A stretch of DNA of 6,682 nt from a bacterium (lineage in GTDB: Bacteria > Desulfobacterota > Binatia > UBA12015), in NCBI GenBank assembly GCA_029976905.1, contig JAPOLW010000209.1, forward strand, positions 1-6,682, written 5' to 3'. Positions 1 to 5,426 of the stretch are shown in pieces. The notes beneath the pieces are model-generated. The model had not been told where the DNA came from, did no database searches, and saw nothing but the letters and a program-made list of their open reading frames with translations. The stretch's first letter is position 1. The number at the start of each line of letters is the position of its first letter. Made by a program: the position numbers and the translations under genes.

Positions 1-2
1 CT

Positions 3-77
3 CAAGAACAATCAAAAGCTTTGGAGCCGTTAGATGTAGATTTATTACAGGAGCTTAGGAAAAAACATAATCTCTAA
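3..77 (+). CDS. 3' end of an unidentified CDS (partial, cut by window edge)
   Basis: The frame beginning at position 3 is open to the left edge and encodes 24 residues, ending ELRKKHNL, before a TAA stop at 75-77. The other two forward frames stop at 31-33 and 56-58 and read less like protein. The peptide is charged and probably helical (residues such as EPLDVDLLQELRKK). Codon choice is A/T-ending (TTA, GAT, AAA, CAA), unlike all genes to the right, so it belongs to the AT-rich segment. It is too short to assign a family. It could be the C-terminus of a small regulator, since a palindromic operator-like site follows 3 bp downstream, but that is a guess from context. Confidence 0.3.
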   Translation, partial: QEQSKALEPLDVDLLQELRKKHNL

Positions 78-79
78 AA

Positions 80-97
80 TGTAAAGTATACTTTACA
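80..97. promoter_or_regulatory. Perfect 18-bp palindrome, operator-like
   Basis: TGTAAAGTATACTTTACA is identical to its own reverse complement over all 18 bases. With no loop it is more likely a site for a dimeric DNA-binding protein than an RNA hairpin. It begins 3 bp after the stop of the upstream reading frame and is followed 12 bp later by TATAAT. It would therefore cover the -35 region of that promoter and could repress it. The cognate regulator is not in the window. I do not recognise the site as a named operator. Confidence 0.5.
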
Positions 98-109
98 AAA
101 AAGATGAAC

Positions 110-115
110 TATAAT
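110..115 (+). promoter_or_regulatory. Possible -10 box (TATAAT)
   Basis: This is an exact match to the sigma-70 -10 consensus. The position expected for a -35 box (about 87-92, TATACT) is poor and lies inside the 18-bp palindrome. A good -35-like hexamer, TTTACA at 92-97, is only 12 bp away, which is too close for normal spacing. The expected transcript would start near 122 and run toward the ATG at 174. In DNA this AT-rich a chance TATAAT is easy to find, so confidence is low. Confidence 0.25.
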
Positions 116-173
116 CCATCCCCGCTTGTCAAAATGAAAACATCGGGAAAACTATATAAACAAATAAAAATAA

Positions 174-225
174 ATGTCAAAAAACGTTAGGATCTCTTTA
201 TACATATTAATTCCAGTAATAGCCC
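174..225 (+). other. Start of a membrane-like reading frame, cut at the composition junction
   Basis: An ATG at 174 opens a frame reading MSKNVRISLYILIPVIAHV, a short basic N-terminus followed by a hydrophobic stretch like a first transmembrane helix. After about position 225 the frame formally stays open to 692. There it crosses GC-rich DNA in the wrong frame for the real gene and becomes Arg/Pro-rich, which is a shadow translation. I infer that a gene from the AT-rich source began here and was severed. No Shine-Dalgarno sequence is visible before the ATG (AAACAAATAAAAATAA), so even the start is uncertain. Confidence 0.22.
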
Positions 226-232
226 ATGTTCT
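216..232. other. Abrupt composition boundary: AT-rich to GC-rich DNA
   Basis: Positions 1-225 are about 30% G+C by hand count, and everything after is about 65-70%. The change occurs within a few bases around AATAGCCCATG. To the right the DNA is coding immediately (membrane glycosyltransferase frame). To the left that frame is closed by a TAG at 220-222. A gene body cut on the right-hand side and a reading-frame start cut on the left-hand side meet here. This fits an assembly or library chimera, or a real insertion or recombination endpoint. No repeats or target-site duplications were seen at the join. Confidence 0.7.
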
Positions 233-1290
233 CCGAGCTGGTCGGTCCGTCGTCGGCCTACGCGCAGGGAGGGGAGTCGGCCGAACTTCGCCGCGCTCGC
301 AAGCGACTCCAACTCGAGGGCGGAGGGCTGCGCCTGGATCACCTGGCTTCGACTTTGCCGCAGAATCTTGGCGTCCTCGAAGGGGTCTTCGGCGGCCTCG
401 GCGCCATGTTGGCACTCATCGGAGGCTTTGCCGCGTTCAGGCGCGCGCCCCTCTTCGCCCTCACCGTGCCCTACATCACGGTAGCGACGCTCTTCTTCAG
501 CCTGTGGAGACGGCCCGATCCCCGCTACCTCCTCGGTGCCATCCTGCTCGTCTCCATCCTCATCGTCTACGGTGCCGCGAAGGTGGTGGCTTCCTCCGGG
601 GTTCTCCGCAGACGCGGAGTCGGTGTCGCGTCGACGCTGGTCGTCGTCGGACTCTCCTGGGGGGTGGTCTGTTGGTGGGTGGGGATGCCTGATTTCTCCG
701 AGGAGAGTGCGCGCCCCTGGGTGACACTCGCGTTGGAGGCCATGATCGGCGGTGGGCTCCTCGCGGGGGCGACGCTGCCGGCGAGGTCGGCGGCGCGCAT
801 CTTCGCGGTCGGCACCAGCCTCCTCCTCGCTCTCCTCGTGGGTTGGCGAAGTTCGACGTCTCTCGCGTCTCGGGGGAGCTTTCAGGCCGAGCAGGTCGCG
901 GTGGCCCGGCAGACAATCGAAGAGGCGACGGGGGAGCGCGCCGTCATCATCACGACGACCGACATCGGGCGACCCGCCGAGAACATCAACTTCTACACCG
1001 ACGTCGATGCCGTCTATCTGCGAGAGGTCATGCGGTGGGGCATTACGCCGCCGTACTTCATGGACCAGCTCGCGCGGGAGGGTTTCGAGGTCTATCTGCT
1101 GCTGCCCCCCGAGGCGGCGCGGCGATGGATCACCAGCAATTTCGTCTATCGGTGGTTCCGGCCCGAGATGATCGCCGAGGTGGCGCCCTCCGAGGCGCGC
1201 CGCTGGTTTGTCGCCTCCGCGCAGCACGACGGTGTGCATCTCTGGTTCGTCCGGATGCATCGCCGCCCCGAGGCCCTTCCTCGCGAGTGA
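226..1290 (+). CDS. GT39/PMT-like membrane glycosyltransferase, C-terminal part (5' end missing)
   Basis: The visible 354 residues hold about six hydrophobic segments, near residues 49-70, 73-92, 99-121, 129-153, 167-184 and 191-206, followed by a soluble C-terminal region of about 145 residues. The PDPRYLLGA motif at 97-105, at the start of a membrane helix, resembles the RYLLP-type motif in the later helices of GT39/ArnT-like integral membrane glycosyltransferases. These move sugars from polyprenyl-phosphate donors to acceptors outside the cytoplasmic membrane. The expected N-terminal part, with the first transmembrane helix and the acidic catalytic loop, is absent. The ATG at 226 sits on the composition break, with a TAG two codons upstream and no Shine-Dalgarno, so I think it is an accidental start and the true gene began further upstream. 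The C-terminal end (TGA 1288-1290) looks genuine and lies 37 bp from the convergent gatB stop. The substrate cannot be told. A different polytopic glycosyltransferase family is possible. Confidence 0.65.
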   Translation: MFSELVGPSSAYAQGGESAELRRARKRLQLEGGGLRLDHLASTLPQNLGVLEGVFGGLGAMLALIGGFAAFRRAPLFALTVPYITVATLFFSLWRRPDPRYLLGAILLVSILIVYGAAKVVASSGVLRRRGVGVASTLVVVGLSWGVVCWWVGMPDFSEESARPWVTLALEAMIGGGLLAGATLPARSAARIFAVGTSLLLALLVGWRSSTSLASRGSFQAEQVAVARQTIEEATGERAVIITTTDIGRPAENINFYTDVDAVYLREVMRWGITPPYFMDQLAREGFEVYLLLPPEAARRWITSNFVYRWFRPEMIAEVAPSEARRWFVASAQHDGVHLWFVRMHRRPEALPRE

Positions 1291-1327
1291 CAATTTCGCC
1301 GGGCAGGCGGGCCCGCGCGGTCGGCGT

Positions 1328-2812
1328 TTACCCGGCGAGGCGCGCTCGAAGGATTTCGTTGACTGCTTTCGGGTTTGCTTTGCCGCCGGTGGCCTTCATG
1401 ACCTGGCCGACAAAAAACCCCAGCAGCTTGTCCTTCCCCCCGCGATATTCCGCAACCTTGTCGGGGTTCTTCTCGAGGACGGTGTCGATCGCCGCGGTGA
1501 TTGCTCCCTGGTCGGTCACTTGCCGCAATCCGCGGCGCTCCACCACTTCGGCGGGGGGTTCCGCGCTCTCTTGCATGTCCTCGAAGACGGTCTTGGCAAT
1601 CTTGCCGCTGATCGTGCCGTCGTCGATCAACCGCACCAGGCCGGCGATCTGTTCGGGCGTGACGGGCCATCGCTCGATCACCAGGGGCTCGTCGAGCCGT
1701 GCCTCCCGTAGGACCCGCAGCACGTCGCCCATGATCCAGTTCGAGATCGACTTTGCGTTGTCGTGCAGGGCCACCGCAGCCTCGAAGTAGTCGGCCAGGT
1801 CGCGCCGGGCGGTCAGAACCTCCGCATCGTATGCCGGCAGGCCATATTGGTCGACGAAGCGGCTGCGCCGCTCGCGGGGGAGTTCGGGGAGTGCGTCGCG
1901 GATTCCGTCGACCCGGCCGGGTTCGATCGTGAGTGGTAGGAGGTCGGGCTCGGGAAAATACCGATAGTCGTGCGCGTGTTCCTTGGAGCGCATCGGCGTG
2001 GATCGTCCGCGATCGGCGTCCCAGTTCCGGGTTTCCTGGACGATCCGGCCGCCGTCTTCGAGGATATCGATCTGTCGCCGGATCTCGGTATCGATCGCTC
2101 GCTCGACACTGCGAAAGGAGTTCATGTTCTTGATCTCGGTGCGTGTCCCGAGCGTCTCCGCGCCGACGCGGCGGACCGACACGTTGGCATCGCAGCGAAA
2201 ACTTCCTTCTTCCATGTTCCCGTCGCAGACCTCGAGGTATTGGAGGATACAACGAAGGGCGCGAAGATAGGCGCCCGCCTCGGCGGGCGAGGAAATGTCG
2301 GGTTCGCTCACGATCTCCATGAGCGGGACGCCGGTGCGGTTGAGATCGACGAGCGAATGCTGGTCGTGTGCGTCGTGGATGCTCTTGCCCGCGTCCTCCT
2401 CCATATGGATGCGTGTGAGCCGCACCCGTTTGGTTCCCTCGGTGGTTTCGATGTCGATGTGGCCGCCAACCGCGAGGGGCTCGTCGAACATGCTGACCTG
2501 ATAGCCCTTGGGTAGATCTGGGTAGAAGTAGTTCTTCCGAGCCCACCGTGCGACCGGGGGGATCTGGCAATGGGTTGCGACACCGGTGCGGAGGGAGAAT
2601 TCGAGGGCACGTTCGTTCAGCACCGGTAGGACGCCGGGAAAACCCATGCACACCGGGCAGGTATGGGCGTTGGGAGAGGCACCGAACTTCGCCGAACACC
2701 CGCAGAAGAGCTTCGACTCGGTGAGGAGTTGGGCGTGAACCTCGAGGCCGATGACGGGCTCCCAGCCGCCGTAGTTCGTCGCCTGCTCGTCCGCGGGTGT
2801 CGTTTGGCTCAT
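1328..2812 (-). CDS. gatB: Aspartyl/glutamyl-tRNA(Asn/Gln) amidotransferase subunit B
   Basis: GatB activates the side-chain carboxylate of Asp-tRNA(Asn) or Glu-tRNA(Gln) with ATP and accepts ammonia channelled from GatA. The 494 residues carry the family signature GLEVHAQLLTESKLFC (22-37) and a probable zinc site, C37-G-C39 with C52-P-V-C55. They also carry LNRTGVPLMEIVSEPD (157-172) and SKEHAHDYRYFPEPDL (276-291). A C-terminal tail domain of about 150 residues, of the YqeY-like tRNA-binding type, ends with GQVMKATGGKANPKAVNEIL. Length is close to the usual 475-500, and no key motif is missing. The start at 2812 (MSQTTPADEQ) is chosen because GGAGG lies 6 nt upstream and family homology begins soon after. 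The frame stays open 93 codons further upstream into gatA, but that extension is Pro/Arg/Ser-rich shadow sequence. It is the last gene of gatCAB, 34 bp after gatA. Specificity (Asn, Gln or both) cannot be read from the sequence. Confidence 0.97.
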   Translation of the reverse strand: MSQTTPADEQATNYGGWEPVIGLEVHAQLLTESKLFCGCSAKFGASPNAHTCPVCMGFPGVLPVLNERALEFSLRTGVATHCQIPPVARWARKNYFYPDLPKGYQVSMFDEPLAVGGHIDIETTEGTKRVRLTRIHMEEDAGKSIHDAHDQHSLVDLNRTGVPLMEIVSEPDISSPAEAGAYLRALRCILQYLEVCDGNMEEGSFRCDANVSVRRVGAETLGTRTEIKNMNSFRSVERAIDTEIRRQIDILEDGGRIVQETRNWDADRGRSTPMRSKEHAHDYRYFPEPDLLPLTIEPGRVDGIRDALPELPRERRSRFVDQYGLPAYDAEVLTARRDLADYFEAAVALHDNAKSISNWIMGDVLRVLREARLDEPLVIERWPVTPEQIAGLVRLIDDGTISGKIAKTVFEDMQESAEPPAEVVERRGLRQVTDQGAITAAIDTVLEKNPDKVAEYRGGKDKLLGFFVGQVMKATGGKANPKAVNEILRARLAG

Positions 2813-2818
2813 GCCCTT

Positions 2819-2823
2819 CCTCC
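2819..2823 (-). promoter_or_regulatory. Shine-Dalgarno of gatB
   Basis: On the minus strand GGAGG stands 6 nt before the ATG at 2812, within AAGGGAGGAAGGGCATG. This strong site decides the gatB start against the 93-codon upstream extension. It gives gatB its own ribosome entry in the 34-bp gap after gatA. Confidence 0.8.
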
Positions 2824-2846
2824 CTTGGTTGGCGCCCGTGTCGGCA

Positions 2847-4328
2847 TCAGACAGGCCCCTCGGCCGTCGGCGGGGCGGGGGAACGACTGTGGAAGTCCGT
2901 GTCGCGTTGGTAGGCGTCGGCGGCTTGCAGCGCGGTGGCCTCGGCAAAGGCCGGTGCGATGAGTTGCAGCCCGATCGGAAGCCCGTCCTCGTCGAAACCG
3001 CACGGGACGCTGAGGCCGGGGAGTCCGGCGAGGTTGGCGGGCACGGTGAAGATGTCGGTGAGGTACATGCTGAGCGGATCGTCTCGTTCACCGAGCCGGA
3101 AGGCGGTCGTGGATGCGGTCGGGCTCGCGATCAGGTCGCAGGACTCGAAGGCGCGTGCGAAGTCCTCGCGGATCAGGGTGCGGACCCTCTGGGCCTTCAA
3201 ATAGTAGGCGTCGTAGTACCCCGCCGAGAGCGCGTAGGTCCCCAGGAGAATACGGCGCTTGACCTCCGTTCCAAAGCCCTGGTCGCGGGTCTCGCGGTAC
3301 ATATCGAGAAGCGGCTGGCCGTCGCCCGCCCGCAACCCGTATTTCACGCCGTCGTAGCGGGCCAGGTTCGACGAGGCCTCGGCCGTCCCGACGAGGTAGT
3401 AGGTGGCAACCGCGTAGCGGGTATGCGGCAGGCTCACGTCGACGATCTGGGCGCCGCGTGACCGAAGGATCTCGATCGCTTGTCGGGTCGCCTTGTCCAC
3501 GCCGTGATCGAGTCCTTCGACGGAGTATTCCCTGGGCACGCCAATACGGAGCCCGGAGACGTCTCCGGTGAGAGCGCCCTCGTAGTCGGGGACCTCCCGG
3601 GGCGCCGAGGTCGAGTCTCTGGGGTCGTGTCCGGCGATGACCCCGAGCAGGATTGCGACGTCACGCGCGGTGCGTCCGAACGGGCCTACCTGGTCGAGGG
3701 AGGAGGCATAGGCGATGACCCCGTAGCGCGAGCAGCGTCCATAGGTGGGTTTCAGACCGACGACGCCACAATAGCTCGCCGGCAATCGGATCGAACCGCC
3801 GGTGTCGGTTCCAAGGGAACCCAGGCATTGGCCGGCCGCGACCGCCGCTGCCGATCCACCCGACGAGCCGCCGGGAACGCGCTCGAGATCCCACGGATTT
3901 CGGGTCGCGCCGAAGGCCGAGTTTTCGTTGGACGAGCCCATCGCAAACTCGTCCATGTTCGCCTTTCCGACGAGGACAGCCCCAGCGCGGGCCAATCGGT
4001 CGGTGGCGTCGGCGTCGTAGGGCGGGACGAAATCGCCCAGGATCTTCGAGGCGCAGGTCGTGCGGACGCCCGCCGTGGCGAAGATGTCCTTCAAAACGAC
4101 AGGGATTCCGAGCAATCCGGAGGTCTCGCCGCGGACCCGGCGCTTGTCCGCGGCCCGGGCCTCGGCCAGGGCTCGTTCTCCGGTCACGGTGATCAGAGCG
4201 GCGATCGTCGGCTCGGTTGCGGCGATTCGTTCGAGGTGGGCGTTCGTCAGCTCGACCGACGTCGTCTCCCCGGCGTCGAGGGCGCGTCGGGCCTCTTCGA
4301 TGGTGCGCAGTTCCACCGTCTTGGTCAT
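2847..4328 (-). CDS. gatA: Aspartyl/glutamyl-tRNA(Asn/Gln) amidotransferase subunit A
   Basis: GatA is the glutaminase of the GatCAB complex in the cytosol. It hydrolyses glutamine and passes the ammonia through an internal channel to GatB. It belongs to the amidase-signature family. The 493 residues contain the full Ser-cisSer-Lys triad: K80 in VVLKD, S155 in PGGSSGGS (residues 152-159) and S179 in GTDTGGSIRLPAS. These are each offset by one from K79/S154/S178 of Staphylococcus aureus GatA. Other family blocks are KANMDEFAMGSSNENSAFG (122-140) and GLKPTYGRCSRYGVIAYASS (191-210). Length is typical (about 485). Its ATG overlaps the gatC TGA by four bases (4325-4328), so translation is probably coupled; upstream there is only a weak CTGGA-like ribosome site. 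An amidase of other function is unlikely, because gatC and gatB flank it and the Gat-specific DEFAMGSSNENSAFG block is present. Confidence 0.97.
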   Translation of the reverse strand: MTKTVELRTIEEARRALDAGETTSVELTNAHLERIAATEPTIAALITVTGERALAEARAADKRRVRGETSGLLGIPVVLKDIFATAGVRTTCASKILGDFVPPYDADATDRLARAGAVLVGKANMDEFAMGSSNENSAFGATRNPWDLERVPGGSSGGSAAAVAAGQCLGSLGTDTGGSIRLPASYCGVVGLKPTYGRCSRYGVIAYASSLDQVGPFGRTARDVAILLGVIAGHDPRDSTSAPREVPDYEGALTGDVSGLRIGVPREYSVEGLDHGVDKATRQAIEILRSRGAQIVDVSLPHTRYAVATYYLVGTAEASSNLARYDGVKYGLRAGDGQPLLDMYRETRDQGFGTEVKRRILLGTYALSAGYYDAYYLKAQRVRTLIREDFARAFESCDLIASPTASTTAFRLGERDDPLSMYLTDIFTVPANLAGLPGLSVPCGFDEDGLPIGLQLIAPAFAEATALQAADAYQRDTDFHSRSPAPPTAEGPV

Positions 4329-4612
4329 TCCAGGATCTTGGGCACCCGGAGGTACGTCCCATCCCGATCCGGCGCACCAGCAACCATCTGCTCGGCGCGG
4401 TCTTCGTTCCGGACGCGATCCTCTCGAACGGGAGCGGGCGTATCGACGGTGCTGGCGGTGGCCTCGACGGAGGAGGTATCGACCTCGCTCAATTGTTCCA
4501 CATAGCCGAGGATGGCCTCGAGTTCCCCACGCAGGGCGGCGCGCTCGTCTTCGGTGAGGCCGAGGCGCGCCAGCATCGCGATGTGGTCCACGTCTTCCAG
4601 CGTGACCGGCAT
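4325..4612 (-). CDS. gatC: Aspartyl/glutamyl-tRNA(Asn/Gln) amidotransferase subunit C
   Basis: GatC is the small, non-catalytic subunit that wraps around the GatA-GatB interface and stabilises GatA. The 95 residues follow the family plan. EDVDHIAMLARLGLTEDE (residues 6-23) forms the first helices, LGYVEQLSEVDT (35-46) the second part, and an extended C-terminal strand has REDRV (63-67) and ending LRVPKILE. Length is standard. It is the promoter-proximal gene of gatC-gatA-gatB and overlaps gatA by ATGA. The start is fixed because a TAA lies in frame two codons upstream (4616-4618) and family homology begins at once. There is no purine-rich ribosome site before this ATG; the upstream bases are AACGCATAACAA. 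Initiation may therefore be leaderless or independent of Shine-Dalgarno pairing. Confidence 0.96.
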   Translation of the reverse strand: MPVTLEDVDHIAMLARLGLTEDERAALRGELEAILGYVEQLSEVDTSSVEATASTVDTPAPVREDRVRNEDRAEQMVAGAPDRDGTYLRVPKILE

Positions 4613-4613
4613 T

Positions 4614-4628
4614 TGTTATGCGTTAACA
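4614..4628. repeat. 15-bp inverted repeat TGTTA-N5-TAACA next to the gatC start
   Basis: On the plus strand TGTTA (4614-4618) and TAACA (4624-4628) are exact inverted copies separated by TGCGT. The site lies one base from the gatC start codon (4610-4612), where a Shine-Dalgarno would normally be. It could be a regulator site covering the gatC transcription start, or simply the AT-rich promoter core. Five-base arms are short enough to arise by chance. Confidence 0.3.
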
Positions 4629-4694
4629 GCGGTCGGGCGGGGCGGCAATTTGGCCGCATCGGGATCGCCCGTCGGCGTTTCCCTTCACGAGATC

Positions 4695-4699
4695 AGGAG
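4695..4699 (+). promoter_or_regulatory. Shine-Dalgarno of the DUF2760 gene
   Basis: AGGAG lies 7 nt before the ATG at 4707. It sets the start there rather than at in-frame ATGs further left (from 4512), which would overlap gatC antisense and add unrelated Arg/Ser-rich sequence. Confidence 0.75.
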
Positions 4700-4706
4700 T
4701 GAATCC

Positions 4707-5426
4707 ATGGCAGAGGCCTCACCGCGCAAGGCGGGCATCTACGTCACGACCGTGTTCCTGGTGGCTCTCGCCGCAGCCAGCGGATACGCGCTGCATGCTC
4801 TGGGGGCTTCCGCGTCGGCCCTCGCCGATCTGCGCGCGACGCTTGCCGGGGCGACGTTGGCCGAGTCGTTCGGCCGGGCCCGGGATTCCGGCATCCTGCC
4901 GTGGCTGCTGATCCCGACCCTGGGGCCGCTACTCGCGGCTCTTCTGCTTCTGGTCCTGGCGCCGCGAAGCCGCTCCCCCGGCGCTCCCGCGGCGGAGTCG
5001 ACGGGCGACGCGCCGGCAGAAGAGGTCTCTCCTCCCGACCCGTCGGCGCCTGGCCTGCGTTTGTTGGCGGCGCTCCAGGAGGAGGCCCGTCTGATCGATT
5101 TCGTGCGCGAGGACCTCGATGAGTACAGCGACGACCAGGTGGGGGCGGCGGTGCGGGGCATTCACGCCTCCTTGCGCAAAGCGATCGAGGAGCGCCTGAC
5201 CCTGGCGCCGGTCCTCGAGGGAGAGGACGGGGACTCCGTGGAGGTCCCGGCGGACTTCGAGCCGGCGCTGATCCGGGTTACCGGGAATCCCCAGGGAGAC
5301 CCTCCCTATCGAGGGGTTCTGAGGCACGGGGGCTGGCGTGCCCGCGGGGCGCGCCTGCCGTCGCCCACGCCCGGGAGCGACGCGGGAATCCTCGCTCCGG
5401 CCGAGGTCGAGGTCGGCGGGGAATGA
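4707..5426 (+). CDS. DUF2760 domain-containing membrane protein
   Basis: The protein has 239 residues and unknown function. A short basic N-terminus (SPRK) precedes a hydrophobic helix at about 10-33, a 30-residue loop and a second helix at about 63-85. Arg-rich RSRS then follows, with a Pro/Ala/Glu linker (about 90-114) and a soluble domain at 115-239. By the positive-inside rule both ends should be cytoplasmic. I recognise the soluble domain as DUF2760 from its landmarks: LRLLAALQEEARLIDFVRED (117-136), YSDDQVGAAVR (140-150), LTLAPVLEGEDG (164-175), IRVTGNPQGDPPYRGVLRHG (189-208) and the C-terminal APAEVEV (230-236). This rests on memory of the family, not a search. Its TGA overlaps the ATG of the next gene (ATGA, 5423-5426), so it is translationally coupled to an Hsp70-family gene. 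From this I infer a shared process, perhaps as a membrane-bound partner of the chaperone. There is no signal peptidase site and no known catalytic motif. Confidence 0.85.
   Translation: MAEASPRKAGIYVTTVFLVALAAASGYALHALGASASALADLRATLAGATLAESFGRARDSGILPWLLIPTLGPLLAALLLLVLAPRSRSPGAPAAESTGDAPAEEVSPPDPSAPGLRLLAALQEEARLIDFVREDLDEYSDDQVGAAVRGIHASLRKAIEERLTLAPVLEGEDGDSVEVPADFEPALIRVTGNPQGDPPYRGVLRHGGWRARGARLPSPTPGSDAGILAPAEVEVGGE

Larger units (their letters stand above)
4613..4706. promoter_or_regulatory. Divergent intergenic region between gatC and the DUF2760 gene
   Basis: These 94 bp must hold the promoter for leftward gatCAB and probably the one for the rightward DUF2760-Hsp70 pair. The gatC-proximal 16 bases are locally AT-rich, as expected for a -10 region. 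On the minus strand CATAAC (4620-4615) matches four of six -10 bases and TTGCCG (4648-4643) four of six -35 bases, but their spacing is 22 bp, so I do not call a promoter. A short inverted repeat, GCGGC (4642-4646) with GCCGC (4653-4657), sits mid-region. No sigma-32-like or CIRCE heat-shock element was seen for the Hsp70 operon. Confidence 0.45.

Noticed and set aside
104..190. 28-codon reading frame MNYNPSPLVKMKTSGKLYKQ... in the AT-rich segment
   Set aside because: It has only an A-rich AAAAAAG before the ATG, contains the TATAAT box within itself and overlaps the frame starting at 174. Such short frames are common by chance, and no family was recognised.
187..1293. Long minus-strand open frame (368 codons) opposite the glycosyltransferase
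   Set aside because: Low-complexity Arg/Asp/Glu-rich translation typical of antisense GC-rich DNA. The plus strand shows clean hydrophobic helices and a conserved RYLL motif.
1291..1327. Possible bidirectional terminator between the glycosyltransferase and gatB
   Set aside because: GCGGGCCCGC (1307-1316) is a perfect 10-bp palindrome but has no loop and no following T-run on either strand. In DNA this GC-rich that is expected by chance.
1146..2699. 517-codon minus-strand frame overlapping gatB
   Set aside because: It is a shifted shadow of gatB, with Arg/Pro-rich sequence and no family resemblance, while the gatB frame has all signature motifs.
2813..3091. 93-codon N-terminal extension of gatB
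   Set aside because: The added residues are Pro/Arg/Ser-rich, overlap the end of gatA and match no GatB. A strong GGAGG site and the start of homology place the start at 2812.
4512..4706. 65-codon upstream extension of the DUF2760 protein
   Set aside because: It would run antisense through gatC, adds unrelated Arg/Ser-rich sequence and bypasses the AGGAG site before the ATG at 4707.
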